DNA of 64,000 nucleotides from Chloranthus sessilifolius (Eukaryota > Streptophyta > Magnoliopsida > Chloranthales > Chloranthaceae), in assembly GCA_021018995.1 (NCBI GenBank), contig CM037598.1:70698671-70762670 (forward strand), read 5' to 3'. How positions within the stretch are numbered: the first letter of the stretch is position 1; each line of letters begins with the position of its first letter. The translations under genes were made by a program, and so were the position numbers. This document shows, piece after piece, positions 46,961-58,822 of the stretch. The notes below the pieces were generated by a model. That model did no database searches. It was not told the DNA's origin and saw nothing but the letters and a program-made list of their open reading frames with translations.

Positions 46961-48270
46961 ATGCCCATTTTTTCTGAAGCCATGACCAACTTTCCTCTCT
47001 CATTCTCTACCTCCATGCCCCATACAACTTCCCCATATATGCCCATTCCATCCACCAATGCCCCACCTCATTCCTTCAACCCCTCTCATATCCCGCCTCT
47101 TACCCGGGTCATGCCCGATTTTACCGGGGCCATGCCTAATTTTTCTTCTTCCCACACCCCATTCACACCCCTCCAACCATCAAATAACTCATCTCCATCC
47201 GATCCCCCTTCCATGGCCATGATGGAGATGTTTCAAACCTACAATAGGTAGAAGGCCTCCCAACACATCCCCTCTCATCCACACCACACACCCATGGATC
47301 CATCCCATGCCCTATGAAGCCTCTATGCCTCACTCTCCCATGACCCCCATCAACCCCCCATCATCCACAGTACCCAAACCCCCATTTCCCACATGTCCCA
47401 AGGCCCAATGGCCTAAACCCCCATTTCCCACATGTCCCAATGGCCCAAACCCCCATTTTCCACATACCCCAAGGCCCCATTGTCCAAACCCCCATTTCCC
47501 GCATACCCCAAGGCCCCATGGCCCAAAACCCCATGACCCATACCCATCAAGGGCCCATGGCCCAGACCCATCAAGGGCCCATGACCAAGATCATCAAGGC
47601 CCAATGGGCCAAACCCACGAAAGGCCCATTCCCCAGACCCATCAAGACCTAATGGGCCAAACCCACAATGGCCCATGACCCAAACCCACCAAGGCCCCCT
47701 GGGCCACACTTGTCATGACCAAGGCTTTGTGGTCCAATCTTTCCAAGGACCCATGGGCTAAACTTTCATAGCCCAACCCTCCCAAGGCTTCATGGTCCAA
47801 ACCCATGCCTAGCAAAACCTTGGAGCCTCACACCCATACCCTTCACAATTCCTCCAAAATTTCACCCACTCACAACCCTCATACCCAGCTCAAACCCTTG
47901 CCTTACATCAACCCCAATTCACCCATATCCCAACATCCCAGAGTCAATTTCAAGCCTTTCCCCTAGTCCAATGGCCTCATCAGGCCCCACTCCAAAATCT
48001 AACTTCCACTCCTCCCATCATCCAACAAACTTTCCCTCATCCCCAATGGACTCACCCAACCCCCACTCATGCCATTCCCATCCAATCCGTGCAGCACTAG
48101 CAAGAGAATCCCACTCTCACTGCTCCTTATATAGACCAGCAATATGAAGACGATGAGATTAGAAATAGCGAAGCCTATGTTGGGGTATTGACTAGCCTTA
48201 GCCCCCCACCCCTTAGTAGCCCAGAGTGACGTCCAACCGACTGCTAAGAAAGTGGCCCCCATATCTAGGG
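46961..48270 (+). pseudogene. Pro-rich region 5' of Tat gag, with amplified repeats
   Basis: Frames rich in Pro, His, Ser and Thr in several phases, preceding gag. In 47340-47720 a roughly 24-30 bp word (GGCCCAAACCCCCATTTCCC and variants) has been amplified many times. Ogre-type elements often carry an extra ORF or a Pro-rich Gag N-terminus here; I cannot tell which. It is not a plant extensin gene: it has no signal peptide or SPPPP pattern. Confidence 0.55.
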
Positions 48271-49380
48271 AATCAAAACAGTTGAAAGAACAATTAGATA
48301 AAATTTAGAAGCAGTTGTTGAAAATGAGTGGTGTTGAAATCCACGCTACAGACTTCACAGATTTGTGTTTGTTCGCTGAGGTCCCTTTGCCTCCAAAATT
48401 TAAAATGTCGGCTTTCGACAAGTACAACGGCACTGGTAATCCCATAGCACACCTCAAGTCTTATTGTGGGGACATGTGCCAGTATGGAGGGGACGAAAGA
48501 CTATTGATAAAGGTCTTTCAAAAGAGTTTGACCTGTCCGGCCATGAGATGGTTCACATCTTTGGAACCATCTATGATGAAAACTTGGAAGGACTTGACGC
48601 ATTTATTTCAGGAATAATATGTCTACAATATAGACATTGAACCGCATAAGTCATACCTGGCCCGGTTGAAGCAGAACCCGAATGAGACCTTCAGCGATTA
48701 TTTGGGGCATTGGAGAGCATTGGCAGCTCAGATTAAAAATAGGATACTTGATGATGAATAGATAGAAATGATTTTTAAAAATATTCTGCCAGTAATATCA
48801 GACTTTTTAGTATACTAGCAGCAGTCCAGCTTTGCTGATGTGGTAAGAAATGTCAATCGTTGCGAAGATGCTATCAGGGAAGGTCGCCTGAATAAGAACG
48901 TACCAAGTGGAGCCAGTGGGGTTAGAAGGTTTTTAGAATACAGGAACGATAAGAGAACAAGGGTCGATTTCTAGAACATTGCCAATACCAGGCCCAATAA
49001 TAATATAACCCCGTTCCAATTTCAAGCAGTTCGGGTAGCACCAGTCAGAACTAAGCAGATGCAGAGAGCAGGGAATGGATAAGGAATGCAGATGGCTCCG
49101 GAGTAAAGGAGAACCCACTATGATCGAGTGTTTACACCCCTAGGGCAATCTTTAAGTGTACTTTTGCCTTTACTAATAGAAAGGGATTAGTTACTGTTCG
49201 TCAACCGCAACCTCCTCCTCACCCGATCCTGAAGAATTATGACCCTAATACCCACTGCAATTTCATCAGGGTCTAGGTCACCCGACTGGTCATTGCTTCC
49301 CATTGAAGCACCCAATCCAAGATTTAATCGATGCTAAAAAAATCATCCCACCTGCACCTTCTCAAGTAAACCAGCACATG
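48270..49380 (+). pseudogene. Tat/Ogre-like gag, disrupted
   Basis: Capsid-type domain. LPPKFKMSAFDKYNGTGNPI is followed by LTCPAMRWFTSLEPSMMKTW (48315-48617), then ETFSDYLGHWRALAAQI, and near 49258-49310 a knuckle-like HQGLGHPTGHCFPLKHPIQD. This is the canonical Tat-lineage Gag order. Stops occur at 48618, 48760 and 48819 and later, several in what would be CAG codons. Confidence 0.85.
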
Positions 49381-50189
49381 AATATTTATCAGGTGTCATT
49401 ACCCCCACATCCTATTGGAGGAGCAGGACCCAGACCCACCATTGGGATGATAGAGGAGTGTGAGGAGGAGTTTGAATTTGACCTGTTGGATTATATCAGT
49501 GATCGGGAGAGCTACGTGGCACCATTGCCAAGAAATTACGAAGAAAGAAATACTGGGGTGATTGAACTCCTGAATTTATCAGATTATTTTCCCAACCCGA
49601 CACCACGAATTGAACTCTTAGATCTTAGGGCTTATTTTTCATCACCCACACCCGTCAATTATGTGTATATAAATGTATATCAACCATACACCACCACCCC
49701 CATCAACTACCCGATAGCCTATCATACCCCCAATTCCCCGCCAGCACCTATTAGCTACCAGTGGCCTACTCTTACCCCTTTTCTCCCAGTACCACCACCC
49801 TCAAGCTTCACCACTCCCATCTAGCCCAATTTTTTCACCCAACCAGCTATCACTGAAGTAAATCAAGTGTTACCCACACCTCCGGAGCCTGTAATGCAAG
49901 AGTGCCCGATACCGACAGCTATACCATTTCAGATTTTGGGGCCAACCGACGATCCTCATCAAGTCCCGCTGAGTTATGAACAAACCAATATCAACACTAG
50001 CAGCAACAAAGAAGGGGCAGTGGACTTTATGACTCGATCCGGGAAGGTCTCAAAGTAGTCATAAGTACCTGCAACAGCACAAGCCCAACCAGAGGAAAAG
50101 AAAGATAGCACCGTGAATCCTTTTGAGAAAATAAATCGCGAACATATACTGGAGACTCAGCTGAGAAGAATGTCTGCCCATATTACTGT
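49381..50189 (+). pseudogene. Pro-rich Gag-to-protease spacer of the Tat element
   Basis: Largely open (49303-49824 and 49867-50058) but of low complexity: Pro, Thr, Tyr and Asn-rich, with an acidic patch (IEECEEEFEFDLLDYI). It ends in YEQTNINTSSNKEG and VDFMTRSGKV, wording usual just before the Tat protease. Confidence 0.65.
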
Positions 50190-50978
50190 ATGAGATCTAT
50201 TAATGATGTCCCCACTCCATTTTCAAATATTAATGGGGGCATTAAAAATGCGCATGTATCACTTCAAGTTAGCCCAGATGAAGTCGGGCAGATAATTGGT
50301 CAAGTGATGGCTCCAAATGCCATCTCATTTTCGGATGCCGATTTACCAAATGAAGAGAGCAGTCGCTCCAAATCCCTTAACATTACTGTTAAGTCCGAAA
50401 ATATGATAATTTCCTTAGTTTTGATTGATAACGAATCTGCATTAAACATATGCCCACTGAGAATCGCCACCAAGATCGGGGTAGATCCGTGCATGTTGAG
50501 ACCCACGAGAACTAGTGCCAGAGGCTTCTATAACACACGAAGAGAGATAATAGGAGAAGTTGACCTTGAGCTGTTATTTCGATCAATGACCTTCTCCATA
50601 TTGTTTAAAGTGATGGACATTAAATCCTCATTCAATCTGTTGTTAGGGCACCCATGGTTGCATGAAGTCAGAGTGATCCCCTCCACGTTGCACCAAAATC
50701 TCAAGTTTGCATCCGGACATAAGATTATCACTATCATCAGTGAGGGGCACAGTGAGAAAGAAAAAGCCACCAACATCATCGAAAAGCCCAAACAACTAGA
50801 TGTGCTGCACACCATTGAGGATGTCGACCTCCACAATTTCGAATACGAGGTGTCAACAATACTCTCGGAGCCCATCGAGGGTATCATTCCAAGAACCAAA
50901 GGTGGAATGGTAGCAGCAGTAGCCTTGCTCCAAAAGTGGGGATATAAAAAAGGAAGGGGACTTGGGCCCATACTGTAA
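50190..50978 (+). pseudogene. Tat/Ogre-like aspartic protease with G-patch-like tail
   Basis: Processes Gag-Pol. The open frame contains an active-site region reading VLIDNESALNICPL, where the lineage normally has D-N-G-S: the Gly is replaced by Glu (Asp codon 50427-50429), probably inactivating it. FNLLLGHPWLHEV and PSTLHQNLKF follow, both standard for Tat proteases. The end (WGYKKGRGLG) resembles the G-patch motif seen in this lineage. The frame lies between gag and the reverse transcriptase, as expected. Confidence 0.85.
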
Positions 50979-52019
50979 GGTAGGAAGGAGCCCGTCACAG
51001 CTAAGGGCGGTCAAAAAGTCAGATTTAGGCTAGGTTACAAGCCCACAGAAGAAAGCCCGCACAATGATAGCTACAAAAGCAAGGGGGATCCACATAGAGG
51101 AGAACCCCGTCCCAGGCCTCACATCAGAAGTTTGTTCGTGAGTGCTAGGGTTGTGAAGATTGACCGAAATGGGGTAACCCGATTAACCCCACATAAGCCT
51201 ACAACACCAGTTCATCCCACCAATCCCTACATCACCCTTCCCAGCCTGGAGATAGACTTGGCCGCGTTATCCCTCTTTGAGGAGCGGCGGCCCGTACTTG
51301 AATAAACTCCCCCTGTGGTGAATCACCACAAAAATCGTGTTAACATTTGAGAATATCATCTTAGACGAGATGGGGATCAATAGGATGGAGGCTGACTCTG
51401 AAGAGCCGTATTAGTCAGCTCCCTCCATCCGAATAGGTAAAGAAGCAGCCTCTTAGGTACGCAACTGGGCATCTTTGCCCCAAACCCTGGAAGCGGGGAG
51501 TGGCCTAATATTTGACACCCATTTCCTATAAAAAAAACCCTATAAAAAGTGAGATAAGCCCTTGGCAGGCAATACCTTGTATATACACAGACTCGTGCTG
51601 CCAAGGGTCCGTCTCTGAAGAAAATAAAAATTTCAAAAACATTGAAAAAATACAAAGTCCAAAAATATTATCATTTAAAATTTTAAGTAAAATCCCATAA
51701 AAAGATGCCTTAATTGAAATACCCGTCCCACGTAAAATCGACACCTTTCCTGTAGAAATATAAGAATAGGTAGGAGTTACAAGTTTAGACGAGGATATCC
51801 CTTTGGAGGAGCTCCCTAATGAGCTCCTTGACCGGTTTACTGAATTTGAGCATGACCCTATCCCCATTGTCGAAGAAATCGAGGACATTAATCTAGGGAC
51901 TAAGAAGATTCCCCGAATTATCAAAATCGGAACATCGCTATCTCTCGAAGAAATAAAAAGAATGATCGACTTCCTTCGGTCATACCAAGACATTTTTGCC
52001 TGATCATACGAGGACATGC
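50979..52019 (+). pseudogene. Linker between protease and reverse transcriptase
   Basis: Degraded coding sequence with an acidic stretch (LPNELLDRFTEFEHDPIPIV, 51803-52003) and SLSLEEIKRMIDFLRSYQDI, the usual lead-in to the Tat reverse transcriptase. The part around 51300-51780 is not readable as protein. Confidence 0.6.
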
Positions 52020-53330
52020 CTGGTCTGAACACTGATTTAGTAGAGCATGAGTTGCCTCTTTACCCTGATATGAAGCCAGTTAAGCAGAAGCTGAGACGTT
52101 TCTAACCCAAGTGGATGTTGAAAGTCAAGGACGAGGTCATCAAACAGTATGACGCAAAATTCCTCATTGTATCCAAGTACCCGCAGTGGCTAGCCAATAT
52201 TATGCCTGTACCGAAGAAGGATGGAAAGACTTGCATGTGTATCGATTTCCATAATTTGAATAGGGCGAGCTCGAAGGACGATTTTCCATTATCGCACATT
52301 GACATCTTGGTCGATAACACTGCTAAGCACGGGATGCTTTCTTTTATGGACGGATTCTCAGGATACAATCAGATTAAGATGGCAGAGGTGGATCGAGAGA
52401 AGAGTACGTTCATCACTCCTTGGGGAACCTTTTGCTATAGAGTCATGCCATTCAGGCTGAAGAATGTTGGTGCAATGTACCAGAGAGCTATGACTGCGCT
52501 GTATCACGACATGATGCACTGAAAAATTGAAGTGTATGTCGACGATATGATAGCCAAGTCATCGAAGTGAAGCGATCACTTGGTAAACCTTCAGAAGTTG
52601 TTCGAGAGGCTGAGAAAATATAGACTACATCTGAATCCACATAAGTGCGCATTTGGTGCCATGTCCGAAAAACTGTTAGGATTCAACGTTAGCAGGAGAG
52701 GGATCGAGTTCGACCCAGTCAAAGTTAAAGCTATCACAGAAATGCTGCCACCATCTACCGAGAAAGAAGTTAGAGGATTCTTGGGTAGAATATAATATAT
52801 TAGTCGGTTCCTTGCACAGCTAACTCCAATCTGCACACCGATCTTTAAGCTACTAAGAAAGAACTCGCCCATTGAATGGAACGATGATTGCCAGGCAGCG
52901 TTCGATAAAATCAAAAGCTACCTCCTCAATCCACCTGTGTTGGTACCACCCAAGCCAGGGAGACCACTCTTGATGTATCTCTCCATGATGGAAGTCTCGA
53001 TGGGATGTGTCTTAGGGAAGCACGATAAGACAGGAAGAAGAGAGTAGGCCATTACTATCTGAGCAAGAAGTTTACTGATTATGAGACGCGTTATTCTCAT
53101 CTGGAGAAAGCATGCCTGACTCTTGTATGGGCTACTCAGAGGCTCCGCCATTACTTGCTATCTCAAGTTGTTCTACTTTTGGCCTGAATTGACTCGTTGA
53201 AATACCTGTTCGAGAAGCCGACTCTCACTAGGCGGATTGCAGGATGGCAGTTTTTATTGTCTGAATTTGACATCATGTACATCACTTAGAAGTCGATCAA
53301 GGGGCAGGCACTCGTCGATCATCTTGCCGA
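52020..53330 (+). pseudogene. Tat/Ogre-like reverse transcriptase and RNase H
   Basis: RNA-dependent DNA polymerase for retrotransposition. It reads ELPLYPDMKPVKQKLRRF, then VPKKDGKTCMCIDFHNLN, LSFMDGFSGYNQIKMAEVD and the catalytic YVDD (52535-52546), followed by HLNPHKCAFG and GFLGR. RNase H-like sequence follows (YSHLEKACLTLVWATQRLRH). Stops at 52520, 52568, 52793, about 53047 and 53185 fit CGA, CAA or CAG codons that have lost a C. The domain is otherwise nearly complete, so inactivation looks point-mutational. Confidence 0.9.
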
Positions 53331-53900
53331 TAATCCTTTGCTAGATTATGAACCTTTAAGAACTGAGTTCTCTGATGAGGACATTCTATTCATGATGGAA
53401 AATGATATGGAGGAAGCAGAAGAATCTTGGGTAATGCACTTTGACAAGGCAGTAAATGCCGAAGGTCAGGGAGTTGGCACCATTCTGATTTCGTCGAAAG
53501 GATCCCATGTACCAGTCTCTATCAAGCTCAACTTTTCTTACACTAACAATATGGCCGAGTACGAAACTTGTGTAGCAGGCGTACAGGCTGCTCTCGATCT
53601 GAATGTAACTCACCTTCGAGTGTTTAGCGATTGACAGTTAATCATATGCCAGATGAATGGTGACTGGAAGACGAAAGACGAGAAATCGATCCCTTACCAT
53701 GAGCACCTCGAGGATCTGATAGTTTGTTTTAAAGACGTGAAATTCTCATATGTCCCCTAGATAAGGAATCGCTTTGCCGATGCACTAGCCACTTTGGCAT
53801 CAATGATAAAAATCACGTATGGTGCTGAGATGAAGCCGATCATGATTGAGCAAAGGAATGAGTCTGCCTTTTGCCTTAAGATTGAGGAACCTACAAAGCC
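53331..53900 (+). pseudogene. Second (archaeal-type) RNase H of the Tat lineage
   Basis: WVMHFDKAVNAEGQGVGTIL through NNMAEYETCVAGVQAALDL and FADALATLASM matches the extra RNase H-like domain that distinguishes Tat elements from other Gypsy lineages. Stops at 53635 and about 53758 break it. Confidence 0.85.
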
Positions 53901-54039
53901 TGATGATGAGCCACCTTAGTTCTCAGATATCAAAAATTTTCTTGAGACAATAACTTTCCCTGAGGGTACATCCAAGATGGATCGACAAACCATTCAACGT
54001 TTAGCGGCAGGCTACGTCATTTGTGGGGAATGCCTTTAC

Positions 54040-55170
54040 AAGTGATCCTATAATAACATCTTTCTCAGGTGCCTTACAGAAAGTGAAGCAATCAACATTA
54101 TGAAAGAGATCCATGAGGGAGTGTGTGATGCCCATGTCAACGGTCACATGCTCGCTAAGAAAATTTTATGATAGGGATACTTTTGGACCATTATGGAATC
54201 AGATTGCTGCAAACATATTCAGAAATATTACAAGTGTCAGGAAGACTCTAATCTGATATACGCTCCTGCCATCGATCTACACTGCATGACCACTCCTTGG
54301 CCATTTGCTACTTGGGGCCTTGACGTCCTCGAAATGATTAATCCAAAAGCATCAAATGGACATCAGTTCATCCTCGTCGCCATTGAATACTTCACCAAGT
54401 GGGTGGAAGCGGCGTCATATGCCAACATCACGGCCAGTCACGTCGAGAAGTTTCTCAAGAATAATATTGTGTGCCGATTTGGAGTATCCAAGGACATCAT
54501 CATGGACAATGGCATAAACTTTATGAATAAGGGCATCCGAAACTTCTGCATCTAATAAAAGATCAAGCACCATCGTTCGTCACCCTATCAGCCTCAAACT
54601 AATGGAGTCGTGGAAGCTGCTAACAAGACAGTCATCCACACCCTAGAGAAGATGGTAGTCACTTACCGAGATTGGAGTGAAATATTGCCATTTTCTTTGT
54701 GAGCTTACAGAATATCGATCCATACCGCTACAGGGGCAACACTATTCTCCCTTGTGTATGGAACCGAGGCTGTCCTATCAATAGAGGTTGAAGTACCCTC
54801 GCTCCGAATCCTCATGGAATCAGGCTTACTCGAGGCGGAGAGGGAGAGATCTCGCTTTGAACAATTGAATCTGTTGGACGAGAAGTGACTCCTAGCCTTG
54901 TGTCATACCCAAGTCTACCAAGGGAGAATCACACGCGCTTACAATAAATGTGTCTGTGATTGAGATCTGAAGGTAGGAGACACTGTACTTAAGTAAATCT
55001 TCCCTTCTCTCCCGCCGACTCAAGAGGGAAGTTCAAGCCGAACTGGGAGGGACCTTACGTCGTTCGAGAAGTACTGCTAGGATACGCCATCCGCCTCGTC
55101 ACCATGGACGGAGATCATCTTCCTGAGCCCATCAATGTTGGATACATCCAATAGTTCTACGCTTAGTCTA
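54040..55170 (+). pseudogene. Tat/Ogre-like integrase
   Basis: Inserts element DNA into the host genome. The N-terminal HHCC-like zinc region reads HVNGHMLAKKIL, then GYFW and a CKH...CQ pair (54130-54250). The DDE core has Asp in WGLDVLEM (54322-54324), Asp in IMDNGINF (54505-54507) and Glu in GVVEAANK (54613-54615), so all three acidic residues are kept. A GPYVVREVLLGYAIRLV module (about 55050-55110) follows. Tandem stops TGA TAG near 54169-54174 sit where the family has Arg-Gln, and others lie at 54555, 54701 and 54887. Confidence 0.88.
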
Positions 55171-56690
55171 TCGCGATAAGGTAAGTATTGGTGAAACAGA
55201 TATGTGACTGCTTAAGAACCACCCAAAAGAGGCTATCATTCCAAGCACAGTAGCCAAAAAGCATCCCTAAAAATGATGACATCCTTTGCAACCCCATTTG
55301 AGCCTAGGCCTTTCTTTCAATAAACCCTTTTTTCAAAAAAATGTGTGTACATATACAACAAAGGGGAAGTAAGGTTACCATCAAAATCCAAAAAAATCGG
55401 AAAAGCAAAACCTCAAAAAGAGATTGCCTGAAATAAGATAAAGGAAAAAGAAAAAATATATAGAAGAATCATGGGGCGTGTACAGTAAAATCCCCAAAGG
55501 AAGAAAGTATGCTGTGAAAATTTGAAGTCGTATCAAGGAACCCTGCTTAGCCCAGCATACCTTTAAATCCTAAGCTAACCCATGGCCAAGCTATACCCTG
55601 AAGAAAGCCCTCTTTTTAGGTTCACAAGTAGTCATCGTATCTATTAAATCAACACGAGCCAAGTCATGAGACAACACCAAAATCCTGTCTAGCTGGCTAT
55701 GACGGAATCGACGTCTATGTCGTGGCTTTTGAAAAAAGTAAAAAAAATAAAAAGGAAAAAATACTAAAATAAAAATACAAGCTCAAAGTAAGATGGACGT
55801 GGTGAAAACCCGAAAGGGCACTATGAGCAAAAATAGTGAGTTTGTGCGGACCAGGTGAAAACCCGAAAGGACACTTGGGGTAAGAGAGCTAAACCCATGG
55901 ACGTGGTGAAAACCCGAAAGGGCGCCACGAGTAAAAAGAGGGCAAAGATGAGCACGACGAACCCACCTTGGGCATTGTGAGTAAAAAAGGATTAAAAAAG
56001 AAAAGTTGAAAAAGAATGGTTTGAATTGATTGATAAAATTAATGTTTGAGAAGCCCTCTTTGGTTACTCTCCTTGATCCCCTTTTTCCAACTAAGCCACT
56101 CATATTAGTTCAAATCGGGCCCCGACCAGAATTGTTTTAGTAAAACTGCTTTGTCAAACGTATGACTAAAGGTAAGGAGAAAGGTTTGACTCAGTCCAAA
56201 GGGATTGACGTTCCAGTCTTGGTAAAGTTGTTGAAACTCTCCCAGACCTGACCATTTAAAATCGACCATGCTCAAAAGGGGACCCGAGTTCTCACCCTGT
56301 GATTGAGGCATCAAACCAAACAAAAAGAGAATAAAGGATGGGGGGGTGGCTCCCCCCCTTTGTCAAAGATAATAATTTCCCTTTTCCACTTCCATGCCCA
56401 GGCTGCGCACATTCCAAAAGGGACCCATTAATAAAAAAGAGTAACAAAAAAAAGAAGTCTTTGTAAATATAATATATTTTCCTTTTCCATTTACAAATGC
56501 ACCGCTTACACCACATTCCAAAAAATAGTCGGTGTGATGTCTAGCTTTCTTTCTTTCTTTCTTTTTACAAAAGCAGAAAAAATAAAAACATAAAGAAAAT
56601 ATGCATACCAAAACGTGTGTATCTGTAAAAGGGTTTCTTACGCCCCTTTTCTGTGTATTTGATCTGTGCAAAAAGATATATGAGCAGGAG
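55171..56690. other. Region between integrase and antisense genes, with GTGAAAACCCGAAAGG repeats
   Basis: Mostly A-rich and non-coding. GGTGAAAACCCGAAAGG occurs three times (55801, 55854 and 55905), a word I associate with Tat-lineage 3' regions. A G6...C7 hairpin lies at 56341-56358 and a (CTTT)n run near 56546-56562. The minus-strand frames here show no domain. Confidence 0.6.
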
Positions 56691-56694
56691 GGAA

Positions 56695-58167
56695 TCAACG
56701 GCCCAGCTCGCGCTTCAAGGCACTCATCTCAGCGAGGAAACCATCCTCCCGAACATTCCTCTCAGTCAACCAACGGCCATGCAAGCTCTTGTACCACTTC
56801 CGAGAAGCATCCGTAGCCCCATGAGCAACATTCAAGGATCCTTCCAAACCAAGGACCTCGCTCTCAGCAATGCCAGCTCTAGTCTCTGCTACCTCTACTC
56901 TAACCTTTACTTGTGCTAAAAGTTCTTGCAGGACCCTCTTCTCATCAACCAACAACTCAATGCAAACTCGAAGTGTTGACTCCTTCGGTCAGGGGCCTCC
57001 CATGTCAATACTCTCCGTCTGATCCAGATGATCAGTAGCAGGCTGCTCAACCAATAGCCAAGCCTCTTACTCAGGGGAAGACTGAACTGAATCTCCCTGC
57101 TCCATATCACATATTAGTGTCGATTGACGCGTCTCCCAAAGACCAGCAGTTTGATCCACGTCCCCAGAGGACCCCTAGAAAAGATCAAATCACATAGAGG
57201 GGGTTTTGCCTCGCAAGGCACCTGCTGAGAGCAGTCGAACTGACGCAACATCCGGAATGGGAAGTAAAAAGTGCTGCCAGTCAATCCTAGGAGGGTGATG
57301 CCCTCATGGTCTCTAGAATAAACTACTGGGAAGGTCCGATCTAGCCAAAGAAGCCTCCATATCAACTCTGCATCGGTCAGCCAAAGCTTTAAAATGGACA
57401 AATCGCCCTGCGGAAGCAAGTGACACCTACCTAAAAAGCATCAAGCTGCCTCACCTCGAGCAATATAAAAGCATGGCACGGGTCCCAAAATAGCGAGATG
57501 CTCACCCAACCAGACCTGGAGTAGCAAAGGACATCCCCTGAGGCTCTCCACCTTGCCCAGAGCAAATGCATCAAGGCATCGATATAATTCGGTGAGGACT
57601 AAGTGCATCACTGATCGGTCCTCTACCAACTCGATCAAAATGTCGCAGAGAGCCAGAGAGAAGCTCTCTCCCCCAGTGAAGAAAAGGACTTCTGAAATAA
57701 GACTGAGAGCAAAGGCTTTTGCGTTGAAGATATTCCTAATCGACAAATTTTGAAGACTTTCATCACCAAAAAGTTATTTGAGGATTTGATCAAGCACCTT
57801 GTGGGCCCCCCAATGAAACTTTTCTCGTACTCAAATTTCTTCAACCGATGGTAAGATGAGCGGATTTATAGTAGCCCGACTTCGGCATGACTCTTGCGAG
57901 GCCTCTATGGAGCTTCAAGCCAGACAAATTGGATAACTCCTCAAGAGTGGGAGTTAGCTCTCGCTTCCCAAAACGGAACACATGTGCGTTTGCATCCCAA
58001 AAAGAAGTGGCCGCATGAAGTAGATCCCATCGTCGAGGAACCTCGAGAAAGAAGGGAAGGCGTGATAACCCAAGCCAACTTTTTAGAAAATTGGGCCCCA
58101 AGCCCAAAGAAAGGGGTAAATTGGTTCCAAGCCCTCCATATAAGGGAGGATTGGAAAGCGGGTCCAT
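56695..58167 (-). pseudogene. Antisense plant-mobile-domain (PMD) gene 2
   Basis: From an ATG at 58167 the minus strand reads RRWDLLHAATSFWDANAHVF and RFGKRELTPTLEELSNLSGL, the canonical start of the plant mobile domain. After frame breaks near 57841 and 57740 it continues with LTELYRCLDAFALGKVESLR, CPLLLQVWLGEHL and GLTGSTFYFPFRMLRQFDCS, the usual PMD C-terminal half. A coiled coil (LLVDEKRVLQELLAQVKVRV) ends near 56695. PMD-type extra ORFs in antisense orientation between pol and the 3' LTR are known from Tat-lineage elements; their role is unknown. Disrupted by stops and shifts. Confidence 0.78.
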
Positions 58168-58335
58168 AGACGTACAAAGATCTTTCAAGAATATAAAATT
58201 CAATGTATGTCAATAGACCCACCCTTGGGAAAGCAAGGAGAAGAAAAATCAGTTGAAAAGGCTAAGTCAAAAAGAAAAGTAAGCAAAAATGGACTATCTC
58301 GGGCATATAAGGGCCCACTGCTCCCCAGGCTAAAA

Positions 58336-58407
58336 CTGGTGCAACTATTAGTTGTGCCAATGCAAGTTTCCCCAAAACAAGCCTGGAGCAACTAATAGTT
58401 GCGCCAG
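58336..58407. promoter_or_regulatory. Two copies of the GCGCAACTAATAGTTGCGC-type palindrome
   Basis: Two near-palindromic 23-25 bp words (58336-58360 and 58383-58407) lie 170-240 bp upstream of the antisense PMD gene 2. Related words occur at 60653, 63156 and 63252. Confidence 0.7.
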
Positions 58408-58414
58408 TACAAAT

Positions 58415-58433
58415 CCCCCCCCCCCCCCCCCCC
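58415..58433. repeat. C19 homopolymer
   Basis: Nineteen consecutive C residues (G on the minus strand), directly after the second palindrome. It may be an assembly-sensitive tract. Confidence 0.9.
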
Positions 58434-58822
58434 TTCTATGCCATTTTGAGGATTTTTAAGGGCCTTTGCTGCCGCCCCCTTAGCCAGCTTGCCTGATTCA
58501 CCTGCTTTATACAATGAAGATATTTCAAACATGAAAACTAACAGGGCACCTAACATTGAAATAGTTTGATTTTTCGTACAGGAGAAACCCGCACCAAGGC
58601 AGGCGACCTCGAGGGCCACTCTTATGGGCAATCATCAAGACCATCTTGCAAACAGTTGGATATATGCAAGGGAGAGATAACATGCAATCAAAGAAAAGCA
58701 CTAAGCATGCCCAAACAGAAAATCATCCAAAAAGTGCCACAAACAGTTGTTACAAACTTTGCAAAATCCCAATAAAATTATCCTAAAATGTTTAACATTG
58801 TTCAAGAAGTAGAAACTAAGGC

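Noticed and set aside
47307..47678. Pro-rich open frame as a host cell-wall protein
   Set aside because: No signal peptide, no extensin-type SPPPP or Hyp motifs, several overlapping low-complexity frames, and it lies directly before a Tat gag.
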